Source of the DNA: Gammaproteobacteria bacterium
GTDB lineage: Bacteria; Pseudomonadota; Gammaproteobacteria; Enterobacterales; Neiellaceae
Assembly: GCA_017425245.1 (NCBI GenBank)
Contig: JAFOOX010000022.1
Location: forward strand, 1 to 64,000
Reading direction: 5' to 3'
DNA length: 64,000 nucleotides
Each line of letters begins with the position of its first letter. Within the stretch, counting starts at the first letter, position 1. Shown here in pieces: positions 8,359-16,825 of this stretch. The position numbers and the translations under genes are program-made. The notes beneath the pieces were generated by a model. It saw only the letters and a program-made list of their open reading frames with translations. It had not been told where the DNA came from and searched no databases.

Positions 8359-10404
8359 TCACATAATGCGCATCCCAGGCGTGGCACCGCTATCCGGCGA
8401 CAGCACAAAGATATCCTTACCACCGGGGCCGGCGGCGATCACCATCCCTTCGCTCATGCCGAACTTCATTTTGCGCGGGGCGAGGTTGGCGACCATCACC
8501 ACCAGCCGCCCTTCCAGCTGCTCGGGGGTGTAGGCAGATTTGATACCGGCGAACACCTGACGGGTCTCAAGGCCGATATCCAGCTCCAGCCGCAGCAGCT
8601 TGTTGGCTTCCGGCACCATTTCGGCCTTGACCACGCGGGCTACGCGCAGGTCGAGTTTGGCGAAATCGTCAAAGCTGATGGTGGGGGCGATCGCCTCGAT
8701 GCCTGTGTTATTAGCGGCCGGGGCATCGGTCGCCGGGGTGGCGACAGGGGCAGCGGCGGTCGGCTGCAGGTTTTCGGTAGAGGCTTCAACCATGGCGGCA
8801 ATTTTCTCCGGTTCAATGCGGGCGAGCATCGGCTCGAACGGGTTAATGGCATGGTCCAGCAGCGGCTGCTGGGCGCTGGCCCAGTCGAGCTGGCAGTTGA
8901 GCAGCGCTTCGGTTTTGGCCTTGGTGGCCGGCAGCACCGGGCTTAGATAGACCATCAGCACCCGGAACAGATTCAGGGCCAGCGAGCAGACGCCATGGGC
9001 GCTGGCGCGGGTCTCGTCGTTCTTGACCATGGCCCAGGGGGCCTGCTCGGCGATATAGGCGTTGGCCTTGTCGGCCAAGGCCATGATGTCGCGGATGGCG
9101 CGGCCAAACTCGCGGTTCTCGTAGGCGTCGGCGATCGACTCAGCAGCCTGCTGGAACTCGGCCAGCAGCTCGGGCTGCGGCAGGGTGGCAGCCAGCTTGC
9201 CGTCAAAGAACTTGTGGATGAAACCGCTGGTGCGGCTGGCGATGTTGACCAGCTTGCCAACCAGATCGGCGTTCACCCGCTGGGCGAAGTCGGTGAGGTT
9301 GAGGTCGAGATCCTCGATGCCGCTATTGAGCTTGGCGGCGTAGTAGTAGCGCAGGTATTCCGGCTGCAGGTGATCGAGGTAGGTGCGGGCCTTGATAAAG
9401 GTGCCGCGGCTCTTGCTCATCTTGGCGCCGTTAACGGTGACATAACCGTGGGCGTTGACCTTGGTCGGCTTGCGGAAACCGGCCCCTTCCAGCATTGCCG
9501 GCCAGAACAGGCAGTGGAAGTAGGTGATGTCCTTGCCGATAAAGTGGTGCACTTCGGCGTTGCTGCCCGGCGCCCAGAAGGCGTCGAAATCTAGCCCTTT
9601 GTGTTCGCACAGGTTCTTGAAACTGGCCAGATAGCCGATGGGGGCATCGAGCCAGACGTAGAAGTATTTGTCGTCGGCACCGGGGATGCGGAAACCGAAG
9701 TAGGGGGCATCGCGGCTGATGTCCCACTGCTGCAGTTCGCCGCCCAGCCATTCATCCATCTTGTTGGCGGTCTCGGCCTGCACCGCGCCACTGCGGGTCC
9801 AGTCGCGCAGCAGATCGCGAAAGGCGGGCAGATCGAAGAAGAAATGCTCCGAGGCCTTCATCACCGGGGTGGCGCCAGAGAGCATCGAGCGTGGGTTCTT
9901 CAGATCGGTGGGGCTGTAGGTGGCGCCACAGACTTCGCAGTTGTCGCCGTTCTGGTCCGCCGCGCCGCAGCGTGGGCAGTCGCCCTTGACGAAGCGATCC
10001 GGCAGGAACATCTGCTTGTCCGGGTCAAACAGCTGCTCGATGGTGCGGCTGTGGATATGGCCGGCAGCTTTCAGGCGGCTGTAGATGAGGCAGGCCAGCT
10101 GCTCGTTTTCCGGGCTGTGGGTGCTGTGGTAGTTGTCGAACTCAATGAGGAATTCGGCAAAGTCAGCCTGATGGTCGCGGGCCACCTCGGCGATCATCTG
10201 CTCGGGGGTGATGCCCAGCTGCTGGGCCTTGAGCATGATCGGCGTGCCGTGGGCGTCGTCGGCGCAGACATAAATGCAGTTGTGGCCACGCATCTTCTGG
10301 AAGCGCACCCAGATGTCGGTCTGGATGTATTCCAGCAGGTGACCGAGGTGGATAGGCCCGTTGGCATAGGGCAGGGCGCTGGTGACCAGGATCTGACGGC
10401 TCAT
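8359..10404 (-). CDS. metG: Methionyl-tRNA synthetase
   Basis: 681-aa class I synthetase that charges tRNA-Met in the cytoplasm. The HIGH motif is at the N-terminus ([11 protein letters not shown]), the zinc knuckle reads [18 protein letters not shown] (about residues 145-162), and the KMSKS loop is [11 protein letters not shown] (about 330). After a low-complexity Ala/Pro linker (about 555-580) there is a C-terminal OB-fold tRNA-binding domain ([20 protein letters not shown]...). This is the full-length E. coli type. It is divergent from alx and ends at a good terminator, so it is probably monocistronic. Confidence 0.98.
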   Translation of the reverse strand: MSRQILVTSALPYANGPIHLGHLLEYIQTDIWVRFQKMRGHNCIYVCADDAHGTPIMLKAQQLGITPEQMIAEVARDHQADFAEFLIEFDNYHSTHSPENEQLACLIYSRLKAAGHIHSRTIEQLFDPDKQMFLPDRFVKGDCPRCGAADQNGDNCEVCGATYSPTDLKNPRSMLSGATPVMKASEHFFFDLPAFRDLLRDWTRSGAVQAETANKMDEWLGGELQQWDISRDAPYFGFRIPGADDKYFYVWLDAPIGYLASFKNLCEHKGLDFDAFWAPGSNAEVHHFIGKDITYFHCLFWPAMLEGAGFRKPTKVNAHGYVTVNGAKMSKSRGTFIKARTYLDHLQPEYLRYYYAAKLNSGIEDLDLNLTDFAQRVNADLVGKLVNIASRTSGFIHKFFDGKLAATLPQPELLAEFQQAAESIADAYENREFGRAIRDIMALADKANAYIAEQAPWAMVKNDETRASAHGVCSLALNLFRVLMVYLSPVLPATKAKTEALLNCQLDWASAQQPLLDHAINPFEPMLARIEPEKIAAMVEASTENLQPTAAAPVATPATDAPAANNTGIEAIAPTISFDDFAKLDLRVARVVKAEMVPEANKLLRLELDIGLETRQVFAGIKSAYTPEQLEGRLVVMVANLAPRKMKFGMSEGMVIAAGPGGKDIFVLSPDSGATPGMRIM

Positions 10405-10530
10405 GCGATGGCTGCTTGTGATTTTTCAGGGGCGCGATTGTAACTCAGCCGCCGCCAAGGTGCAGCCTTGGGCAAGGTGTGGCGGCGAGCAGGGCGAAAT
10501 TGCTCCTTGCAGCCTGTCGCGATGGCGGAC

Positions 10531-10543
10531 TATAGTGCCCGCA
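10531..10543 (+). promoter_or_regulatory. Probable promoter of the alx leader
   Basis: TATAGT at 10531-10536 is a good -10 hexamer. The best -35 candidate is weak (TTGCAG, 18 bases upstream). Transcription starting near 10543 would begin almost exactly at the riboswitch, as expected. Confidence 0.4.
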
Positions 10544-10712
10544 CAAAGGGGAGTAGCTCCCAACCTATCAATCGTCATGACGAGCGCCTTGGCAGGCTCT
10601 CCGGTTGATAGGGCGTCGCCACTATGGGTGACGCGAGCAAGACCTTTGCCGCATGCGGCAAAGGCGTCTTTAGAAAACGGCCTTCTGCGCACGCGGACAG
10701 GCCGTTTTTTTA
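10544..10712 (+). ncRNA. yybP-ykoY manganese riboswitch with terminator platform, upstream of alx
   Basis: The leader begins with AAAGGGGAGTAGC (from 10546), the conserved 5' core of the yybP-ykoY aptamer, and ends with GCGAGCAAGACCTTTG (from about 10632). AAAGG and CCTTT can close the basal P1 stem. The CCTTTGCC strand also forms the left arm of a perfect 11-bp-per-side palindrome (10643-10664), extended by AAGAC/GTCTT with a 2-base bulge. This gives a competing structure. A strong intrinsic terminator follows: AACGGCC...GGCCGTT then a T-run (10676-10711). Known members of this class sense Mn2+ and control TerC/Alx or P-type transporters; the downstream gene is a TerC-family protein, as expected. 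Confidence 0.88.
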
Positions 10713-10736
10713 TGCTCGTTGCGGGAGTAACCCAAA

Positions 10737-11696
10737 GTGGAAACTATAGGTACCTGGTGGATGTGGACCGGCTTTTTCGGGCTGGTGTTCGCCTTCATCA
10801 TCATGGATCTCTATCTGCTCGGTGGCCGCAAGGCCCATAAGGTCAGCATCAAGGAGGCGGCGGGCTGGTCGCTGTTTTGGGTGGCCACTGCGCTGACCTT
10901 TGCTGCCGGGCTGTGGTGGTGGCTGGATGCCAATGTCGGCCGGGAGCTGGCCAACCTGCGCGCCACTGAATTCATCACCGGCTATGTCATCGAGAAATCG
11001 CTGGCGGTGGATAACGTCTTTGTCTGGCTAATGATCTTCAGCTACTTCGCGGTGCCGCCTGAGTATCAGCGGCGGGTGCTGCTGTATGGGGTGATTGGCG
11101 CCATTGTCATGCGCACCATCATGATCTTTGCCGGTGCGGTGCTGATCGCCAAGTTCCACTGGATCCTCTACCTCTTTGGGGCCTTCCTGCTGCTGACCGG
11201 GGTAAAGATGTTGCTGGTCTCTGAGGGCGATGGCGATCTGTCGCGTAACCCGGTATTGCGCTGGATGCGGGGCCGTCTGCGCATCACCGACCGTATTGAG
11301 GATGAGTCCTTCACCGTCATCAACAGCGGGGTGCGTTGGTTCACCCCGCTGTTTGTGGTGCTGGTGCTGGTGGAGATCTCGGATTTGATCTTCGCTGTCG
11401 ATTCGATCCCGGCGATCTTCGCCATCACCACTGATCCCTTCATCGTGCTGACCTCCAACATCTTCGCCATCCTCGGCCTGCGCGCCATGTACTTCCTGCT
11501 GGCCGACATGGCGGAGCGCTTTGTCTACCTCAAGCCGGCGCTGGCGACAGTGCTGCTGTTTATCGGTAGCAAGATGCTGATCGTCGAGTGGTACAAGATC
11601 CCGATTGGGGTGTCGCTGTCGGTGGTGGGCGTCATTATTGCCAGTGGCGTGATTGCCAGCCTGTGGGTTACCCGGCGGGAGGGGGCTGCGGCCTGA
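10737..11696 (+). CDS. alx: TerC/Alx-family membrane protein (manganese-related)
   Basis: 319-aa integral membrane protein with about nine transmembrane helices. Family acidic motifs are present: EKSLAVDNVFVWLMI (about residues 85-98) and LIFAVDSIPAIFAITTDPF (about 216-234). Length and spacing match the Alx branch of TerC proteins. The reading frame opens with GTG, with GGGAG 10 bases upstream. Alx homologues are tied to Mn2+ export or homeostasis and alkaline pH. The riboswitch directly upstream supports Mn control here. Confidence 0.9.
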   Translation: METIGTWWMWTGFFGLVFAFIIMDLYLLGGRKAHKVSIKEAAGWSLFWVATALTFAAGLWWWLDANVGRELANLRATEFITGYVIEKSLAVDNVFVWLMIFSYFAVPPEYQRRVLLYGVIGAIVMRTIMIFAGAVLIAKFHWILYLFGAFLLLTGVKMLLVSEGDGDLSRNPVLRWMRGRLRITDRIEDESFTVINSGVRWFTPLFVVLVLVEISDLIFAVDSIPAIFAITTDPFIVLTSNIFAILGLRAMYFLLADMAERFVYLKPALATVLLFIGSKMLIVEWYKIPIGVSLSVVGVIIASGVIASLWVTRREGAAA

Positions 11697-11742
11697 TGAT
11701 CACAAGGGGGCAGCGCCAGTCTGGGCTGGCCCTGCTCTGTGG

Positions 11743-12366
11743 TTACTCTGGAGGATTCTCTTTGGCTGGCTCGTCGTGGGCGACCTCATCGACCCATTCG
11801 CGCCCCACCGCCACCAGCACCGCCAGGCCGAGGAACAGCCCGACCAAGCCAAAGGCGGCCAGGCCACCGATCATGCCAAACATCACCAGCAGGAAGGGGA
11901 TGCGGGTAGCGGAGCTGATCACCGGCGGTCGTACCAGATTATCCACCCAGCTGACCACCAGCGTGCCCCACAGCAACAGGCCGATACCAGACACGGTATG
12001 GCCGGAGAGCAGCAGCCACACCCCAACCGAGCCCCAGGTGAAGGGGGTGCCGAAAGGGATCATGGCTACCAGTTGCGCCGACAGACGGTTTTAGGCGGCG
12101 CCGATCGCCGCCTTTAGCAGGGCGGCCAGCCAGGTGGAGGGGCCAATCAGCGCGGCGGCGATCAGCACCACCATGATGGCTGCAGCGAGGCTTGGCCGCT
12201 GATCACACCAGCGGTTTAACCGCAGGTAAAAGGGCCAAGTGACGTAGGCCAGGATCAAGGACCAGATCACCGGCACCATAAAGTGCTGCAACACGCTGTA
12301 GCTGAGCAGCCGCAGACCGCCCAGAAGCACCGTGAGGATGCCCCAGCGGGCAACCTTGGCAAGCAA
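11743..12366 (-). pseudogene. AI-2E family transporter, internally deleted
   Basis: Two pieces of one gene lie in the same frame. The N-terminal part (12366-12091) reads LRLLSYSVLQHFMVPVIWSLILAYVTWPFYLRL, typical of the first helices of AI-2E/PerM-like permeases. The C-terminal part (to 11743) reads VAMIPFGTPFTWGSVGVWLL and VVSWVDNLVRPPVIS, typical of the end. Family members are about 350 aa; together these give about 195, so roughly 150 central residues are missing. A TAA stop lies at the junction next to a hairpin (AGGCGGCG/CGCCGCCT, 12093-12113). The N-terminal start is also doubtful (TTG, no spaced ribosome-binding site). The gene is almost certainly non-functional. Confidence 0.8.
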
Positions 12367-12375
12367 CCTGATCGA

Positions 12376-13797
12376 TCAGGGCTGCGGCTGTTCACGCTTG
12401 TCTGCGCCAACGTCAGCCGCCACCTGCTCTTCGTCGCTGGGTGTGGGTACGTCGCTGGCGGGTGGCACGTCGCTGGCGGGTGGCACGTCGCTGGCGGGTG
12501 GCACGTCGCTGGCGGGTGGCACGGCGCTGGCCAGGACCTTGTCGATCCGCTTGCCGTCCATATCGACCACCTCCAGTCGCCAGTTCTCCCACACGGCGGT
12601 GTCACCGGTGGTGGGCAGGCGGCCGAGCAGCCACATCATCATGCCGCTTAAGGTGTGATAACGGCCTTTGTCCTCTTCCGGCACTGCCTTCAGGGTCAGA
12701 CGATCCTTGAGTTCGAGGATCGGGATCAAGCCATCGAGCAGCCAGGAGCCGTCTTCGCGCTGGATTGCCCAAGCTTCGTCCAGGCTCTGGGGCTGGAATT
12801 CGCCGGTGACCGCTTCAAGGATATCCTGCTGCGACACCATTCCCTGCACTTCGCCATATTCGTCGATAACAAAGACGATATGGGTGCTGGAGGTACGGAA
12901 CTGGTTGAGCAGTTCCATGCCGGTCAACGATTCCGGGACAAAGGCTACTTCTTCGAGATTGATGGTCAGATCCGGTTGGCCACCTTTGAGGGTCTGGCTC
13001 AGGATCTGCTTGGCTGATATCACGCCGAGGATCTCATCCAAACCGCCACGACAGACCGGGTAGCGACTGTAATCGGAGGCGGCCATACGCTCCAGGTTCT
13101 CTTCTAACGGCAGATTGACATCCAGCCATACCATTTCCGAGCGAGGCACCATCAACGAGGCGATCTGGCGATCATCGAGGCGGAACACATTGCGCAGCAT
13201 CTCGTGCTCGTGCTTTTCAATCACCCCGGCTTCGCTGCCTTCATCGAGCAGGGCATGGATCTCTTCTTCGGTGACGCTGGGCCCGGTTTGTTCGCGCTGG
13301 CCCATCAGGCGCAGCAGCACTACCGTCGACAGCGATAGCATGTGGACAAAGGGACGCGACAATATGGCCAGAAAATCCATCGGCCTGGCCACGGCGCGGG
13401 CGATCCCTTCCGGATTCATCTGGCCGATGCGCTTGGGCACCAGTTCACCGATGACGATGGAAACATAGGTGATCACCACCACCACAATGACGGTGGCGCC
13501 GATCTCGCTGGCGCGCTGGGCAAAGCCAAAGCTGTGCTGCAGCCAGTCGGCAAAGGGGCCGGCCAAGGCAGCTTCACCGACAATGCCGTTAAGGATGCCG
13601 ATGCTGGTGATGCCGATCTGGATGGTGGAGAGAAAACGGGTGGGATCTTCGCCCAGCTTCATGGCCACTGCGGCGGAACCATCACCATCATCGGCAAGGC
13701 GGGCGAGGCGGGACTTTCTGGCGCTGATCAGGGCGATCTCGGACATGGCAAACAGGCCATTGAGCAGGATCAGTACGATCAACAGGACTATGTCCAT
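12376..13797 (-). CDS. HlyC/CorC (CNNM-CBS) family membrane protein with repeat tail
   Basis: 473 aa. It has an N-terminal CNNM/DUF21 membrane domain with about four helices (1-190, including ELVPKRIGQMNPEGIARAVA), a CBS pair (about 205-335) and a CorC_HlyC domain (about 350-435: LDGLIPILELKDRL ... LGRLPTTGD). Relatives are implicated in Mg2+/Co2+ efflux or in polyamine/cation export. The C-terminal tail is unusual: PPASDV-type hexapeptide repeats encoded by perfect 18-bp tandem copies, followed by an acidic/Gln end. It lies downstream of rlpA on the same strand after a 95-base gap, so it may be in the same unit. Confidence 0.88.
   Translation of the reverse strand: MDIVLLIVLILLNGLFAMSEIALISARKSRLARLADDGDGSAAVAMKLGEDPTRFLSTIQIGITSIGILNGIVGEAALAGPFADWLQHSFGFAQRASEIGATVIVVVVITYVSIVIGELVPKRIGQMNPEGIARAVARPMDFLAILSRPFVHMLSLSTVVLLRLMGQREQTGPSVTEEEIHALLDEGSEAGVIEKHEHEMLRNVFRLDDRQIASLMVPRSEMVWLDVNLPLEENLERMAASDYSRYPVCRGGLDEILGVISAKQILSQTLKGGQPDLTINLEEVAFVPESLTGMELLNQFRTSSTHIVFVIDEYGEVQGMVSQQDILEAVTGEFQPQSLDEAWAIQREDGSWLLDGLIPILELKDRLTLKAVPEEDKGRYHTLSGMMMWLLGRLPTTGDTAVWENWRLEVVDMDGKRIDKVLASAVPPASDVPPASDVPPASDVPPASDVPTPSDEEQVAADVGADKREQPQP
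12451..12522. repeat. 18-bp tandem repeat, four perfect copies, coding
   Basis: GTCGCTGGCGGGTGGCAC is repeated four times without mismatch (12451-12468, -12486, -12504, -12522), with partial copies on both sides. It encodes the Pro/Ala/Ser/Asp hexapeptide tail of the CorC-like protein. The unit is a multiple of three, so copy-number change keeps the frame. Confidence 0.95.
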
Positions 13798-13867
13798 AAA
13801 GTTAGCGGTCTCCGTTGTTGCTGGTAGTTCGGGGGCATAATCGGAAGTTGTTAAATTCGTTCATCTG

Positions 13868-13915
13868 TTCAGTCAACCAGAAAGGCCTTTATTCAGTCAA
13901 CTAGAAAGGCTTTGG
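13868..13915. repeat. 24-bp tandem duplication across the rlpA stop codon
   Basis: Two adjacent 24-base copies (13868-13891 and 13892-13915), TTCAGTCAACCAGAAAGGCC... and TTCAGTCAACTAGAAAGGCT..., differ at about four positions. On the coding strand each encodes KAFLVD and a stop codon, so the last six codons and the stop of rlpA are duplicated behind the functional stop. Confidence 0.85.
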
Positions 13916-14705
13916 GATAATCGGCCCCACGCAGTTGATACAGCAGCTGCTCAGCGGTGCTGTTGCTGGTAAAGGGGCCGAACTGGACTTTGAATAGCTT
14001 GCCGTCGCGCACCACGCGGGTGGGCTGGCCCCAGCGCTGGCGCAACTTGGCGGCCAGTGACTGGGCGCGGCTCTCATCACTGACGGCCGCCACTTGAATG
14101 GCTGTACCGCCAAGTGCATCGTTGGGGCCTGGGGGCACATGGATCGCCTCAACCCGCACGCGGGCGGTGCCTTTGGCCAGCACCCCCAAGCGATGGGCGG
14201 CGGCGTAGGAGAGATCGATCACTCGCCCTTCGTGGAAGGGGCCACGATCATTCACCCGCACCACGGTCGATTTGCCGTTCTCCAGGTTGGTGACCCGGGC
14301 GTAGCTGGGCAGCGGCAGGTTTTTGTGAGCCGCCGACATGCTGTACATGTCATAAATCTCGCCATTGGAGGTGAGATGGCCATGGAACTTGGTGCCATAA
14401 AACGACGCCTTGCCAGTCTCACTGAACCCCCGGGTATCACCCAGCACCCTGTAGTTCTTGCCCAGCACCTCGTAATCGCGGTTGCCGTTGCGGCTGCGCG
14501 GCTCATAGCGCGGCACTGCATCGGGGATGCTGTCGAGATTGGGCGGGTTATCTGGATAACTGTCTTGAGCCTGACTGTAACGGCCGTCGTTGCGGTTGAC
14601 CGGTTTGCCGCTGCTGGCGCCGCTGGCGCCACGCTCATCGACGCTGTCGGTGGTGGCGCAGGCGGTCAGCAGCAAACTGGCGATGGCCAGGGCAACAACT
14701 CGCAT
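13893..14705 (-). CDS. rlpA: RlpA septal-ring lytic transglycosylase (lipoprotein with DPBB and SPOR domains)
   Basis: 270-aa outer-membrane lipoprotein: signal with lipobox LLLTAC (Cys16). After a disordered Ser/Asn-rich region comes the double-psi beta-barrel domain (about 97-190: TGKASFYGTKFHGHLTSNGE ... VVRVNDRGPFHEGRVIDLSY). A C-terminal SPOR domain (about 200-268: IQVAAVSDESRAQSLAAKLR ... VQFGPFTS) binds denuded septal glycan. In the best-studied homologues the enzyme cleaves naked glycan strands. The gene lies 3 bases downstream of mltB in the mrdA-mrdB cell-wall cluster. Its 3' end is tandemly duplicated. Confidence 0.93.
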   Translation of the reverse strand: MRVVALAIASLLLTACATTDSVDERGASGASSGKPVNRNDGRYSQAQDSYPDNPPNLDSIPDAVPRYEPRSRNGNRDYEVLGKNYRVLGDTRGFSETGKASFYGTKFHGHLTSNGEIYDMYSMSAAHKNLPLPSYARVTNLENGKSTVVRVNDRGPFHEGRVIDLSYAAAHRLGVLAKGTARVRVEAIHVPPGPNDALGGTAIQVAAVSDESRAQSLAAKLRQRWGQPTRVVRDGKLFKVQFGPFTSNSTAEQLLYQLRGADYPKAFLVD

Positions 14706-14708
14706 CTG

Positions 14709-15674
14709 TTACTCCCGGCTCATCTGCTCAGCAATGGCTTCAGACAGCTGATAAACCGCCATGGCATAAAGCGGGCTGCGGTTGTAGCGGGTGATCACGT
14801 AGAAGTTATTGAGCGCTACCCAGTATTCCTTGCTGCCATCAGCCAGATCGAAGGCCATCAATCGCACTTTGGCGTCATCTGCCACCATCGGCTGGATCTC
14901 GACCCCGGCAGCACGCAGCCGGCCGGCGGTTTGGGTCAGTTCCAAATTCCGTTCGATGAGTGCGCTGACGTCTCCTTTTACCCGCACCTGAGAGGTCACC
15001 GGCGCCCCTTCGCGCCATTTGTGCATGGCGAAGTAGTTGGCCACCGAGCCGATCGCGTCTTTGGTGTTACGGAACAGATCGCGGTGCTGGTCACCATCGA
15101 AATCGACGGCGTAGTGGCGATAGCTGGAGGGGATGAACTGGCCCATACCCATGGCCCCGGCATAGGAACCTTTAGGTTTGGTGACCTCCCAGCCCTCTTC
15201 TCGCGCCAGTTCGAAAAAGTGGCCCAGCTCGCTACGGAAGAAATCGGCGCGCTTGGGATAGTGAAAGCCGAGGGTGTAGAGGGCATCGAGTACGCTGAAC
15301 TTGCCCATATTCTGGCCGTAGGAGGTCTCGACGCCGATGATGGCCACGATCACCTTGGCGGGAACTCCGTAGGCCTGTTCTGCCTGCTGCAATACCTCGC
15401 GATGCTCCCGCCAGAAGGCGAGGCCACCATCAATGCGCTTTTGCGTTAGAAAAATCGGATGGTACTGGTGCCAGGGTTTGCCTTCAGCCGGTTTGCTGAT
15501 GGCGTTGAGAATAGTTTGGTTGGGCGCCCGCTCCAGCAGCAGCTGCTCCAGCTGGGCGCGGTCATGGCCCTTGGTGACCAGTTCGTTGATAAAGGCGTTG
15601 ACGTCACCGGCCGGGGTGGCGGCCGAGACCGAAGCTGCGAGCAGCGATAAGGCACAACAGAGGGAGCGAATCAC
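14709..15674 (-). CDS. mltB: Membrane-bound lytic murein transglycosylase B-type enzyme
   Basis: 321-aa periplasmic enzyme that cleaves the MurNAc-GlcNAc bond with 1,6-anhydro product formation. The catalytic glutamate lies in AIIGVETSYGQNMG (about residues 113-126), and YAGAMGMGQFIPSSYRHYAVDFDGD (about 168-192) is the family substrate-site motif; these are slices of a typical MltB SLT_2 domain. The signal peptide (to about residue 18, SVSAATP) has no clear lipobox, so the protein may be soluble in the periplasm rather than lipid-anchored as in E. coli MltB. It lies between mrdB and rlpA with gaps of 10 and 3 bases. Confidence 0.9.
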   Translation of the reverse strand: MIRSLCCALSLLAASVSAATPAGDVNAFINELVTKGHDRAQLEQLLLERAPNQTILNAISKPAEGKPWHQYHPIFLTQKRIDGGLAFWREHREVLQQAEQAYGVPAKVIVAIIGVETSYGQNMGKFSVLDALYTLGFHYPKRADFFRSELGHFFELAREEGWEVTKPKGSYAGAMGMGQFIPSSYRHYAVDFDGDQHRDLFRNTKDAIGSVANYFAMHKWREGAPVTSQVRVKGDVSALIERNLELTQTAGRLRAAGVEIQPMVADDAKVRLMAFDLADGSKEYWVALNNFYVITRYNRSPLYAMAVYQLSEAIAEQMSRE

Positions 15675-15684
15675 GTCATAGTCC

Positions 15685-16818
15685 TCATTCGATGAAACGG
15701 CGATGGGTGTGGATGCTCATCAGCATGCCGAAACCGGTTAGCAGGGTGACCCCTGAGGTGCCGCCAAAGCTGACCAGCGGCAAGGGTACCCCGACCACGG
15801 GTAGCAGACCACTGACCATGCCGATATTGACAAACACATACACAAAAAAGGTGAGGGTAATACTCGCTGCCAGCAGTTTGGCAAAGGGCTGGCTGGCGTT
15901 GATGGCGATATAGAGACCGCGAGCGATCACTAGCCCATAGAGGGTGAGTAACGCCAGAATGCCGATGTAGCCCAGCTCTTCGGCGATCACTGCGAAGATA
16001 AAGTCGGTGTGGCGTTCGGGCAGAAAATCGAGTTGCGACTGGGTGCCCTGCAGATAGCCCTTGCCCCACCAACCACCGGAACCGATGGCAATCTTGGACT
16101 GAATAATGTGGTAGCCGGCTCCCAGTGGATCGCTTTCCGGATCGAGCAGCATCAGCACTCGCCGTTGCTGGTATTCATGCATCAGGAAGTGCCAGAGGAT
16201 CGGCAAAAAGGCGCCGAGTGCGCCAACAAAGATAATGATCAGCCACCAGTTCATGCCGGCCATAAAGAGCACAATGAGGCCGGATGCTGCGATCAGGATC
16301 GAGGTGCCGAGATCGGGCTGCTTGGCGATCAGCAGGGTGGGCACCACCAGCAGCGCCAGACCGGCAGCGGTGTTAAGCAACGTAGGGGGGAGCGGCTGAC
16401 GGCTGATGTACCAAGCGACGGTAATGGGCAATACCAGTTTGAGCATTTCCGACGGCTGGAAGCGCATAAACCCCAGGTCCAGCCAGCGTTGGGCCCCCTT
16501 GCCGATATCGCCAACGGCCAGCACCAGCACCAGCATGATGATGCCACCGACATAGAAGAAGATGGCGTAGCGCTGCAGGGTAGTGGGGGCAATTTGGGCA
16601 ACCACCAGCATCACCCCCAGGCCGAGGCTGAGGCGAACGGCTTGACCGGCAACCATCTCCCAATGCTCACCACTGGCGCTGTAGAGCACAACCAGCCCGA
16701 AGCCGATCAGGGTCAGCAGGGCGAGCAGCAGCACCGGATCCAGATGCAGCTGCTGCCAGATGGTGCGAGGCGGGGCGCCGGCCGGTGAGCGTCGCAGCAA
16801 GGGAAAACCTAGGGCCAT
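15685..16818 (-). CDS. mrdB: RodA, SEDS peptidoglycan polymerase of the elongasome
   Basis: Peptidoglycan glycosyltransferase that works with PBP2 to elongate rods. I choose the ATG at 16818 (377 aa) because it leaves a 7-base gap after mrdA and has a GAGGA site; an in-frame start at 16863 would overlap mrdA by 38 bases. About ten transmembrane segments are seen. Family motifs include DLGTSILIAASGLIVLFMAG, LDPESDPLGAGYHIIQSKIA, FLPERHTDFIFAVIAEELGY and the C-terminal PLPLVSFGGTS. The gene follows mrdA. Confidence 0.95.
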   Translation of the reverse strand: MALGFPLLRRSPAGAPPRTIWQQLHLDPVLLLALLTLIGFGLVVLYSASGEHWEMVAGQAVRLSLGLGVMLVVAQIAPTTLQRYAIFFYVGGIIMLVLVLAVGDIGKGAQRWLDLGFMRFQPSEMLKLVLPITVAWYISRQPLPPTLLNTAAGLALLVVPTLLIAKQPDLGTSILIAASGLIVLFMAGMNWWLIIIFVGALGAFLPILWHFLMHEYQQRRVLMLLDPESDPLGAGYHIIQSKIAIGSGGWWGKGYLQGTQSQLDFLPERHTDFIFAVIAEELGYIGILALLTLYGLVIARGLYIAINASQPFAKLLAASITLTFFVYVFVNIGMVSGLLPVVGVPLPLVSFGGTSGVTLLTGFGMLMSIHTHRRFIE

Positions 16819-16825
16819 GGTGTCC

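Noticed and set aside
12093-12113. Transcription terminator in the AI-2E remnant
   Set aside because: The GC-rich 8-bp hairpin is followed by A residues on the coding strand and only three T on the other, so it is not a convincing terminator.
12451-12522. CRISPR-like array
   Set aside because: The 18-bp units are directly adjacent without spacers and lie inside a coding region; this is a tandem repeat.
14094-15449. 451-codon plus-strand open frame opposite rlpA and mltB
   Set aside because: It lies wholly antisense to two well-supported genes, has the His/Gly/Val-rich composition of a shadow frame in GC-rich DNA, and lacks a ribosome-binding site.
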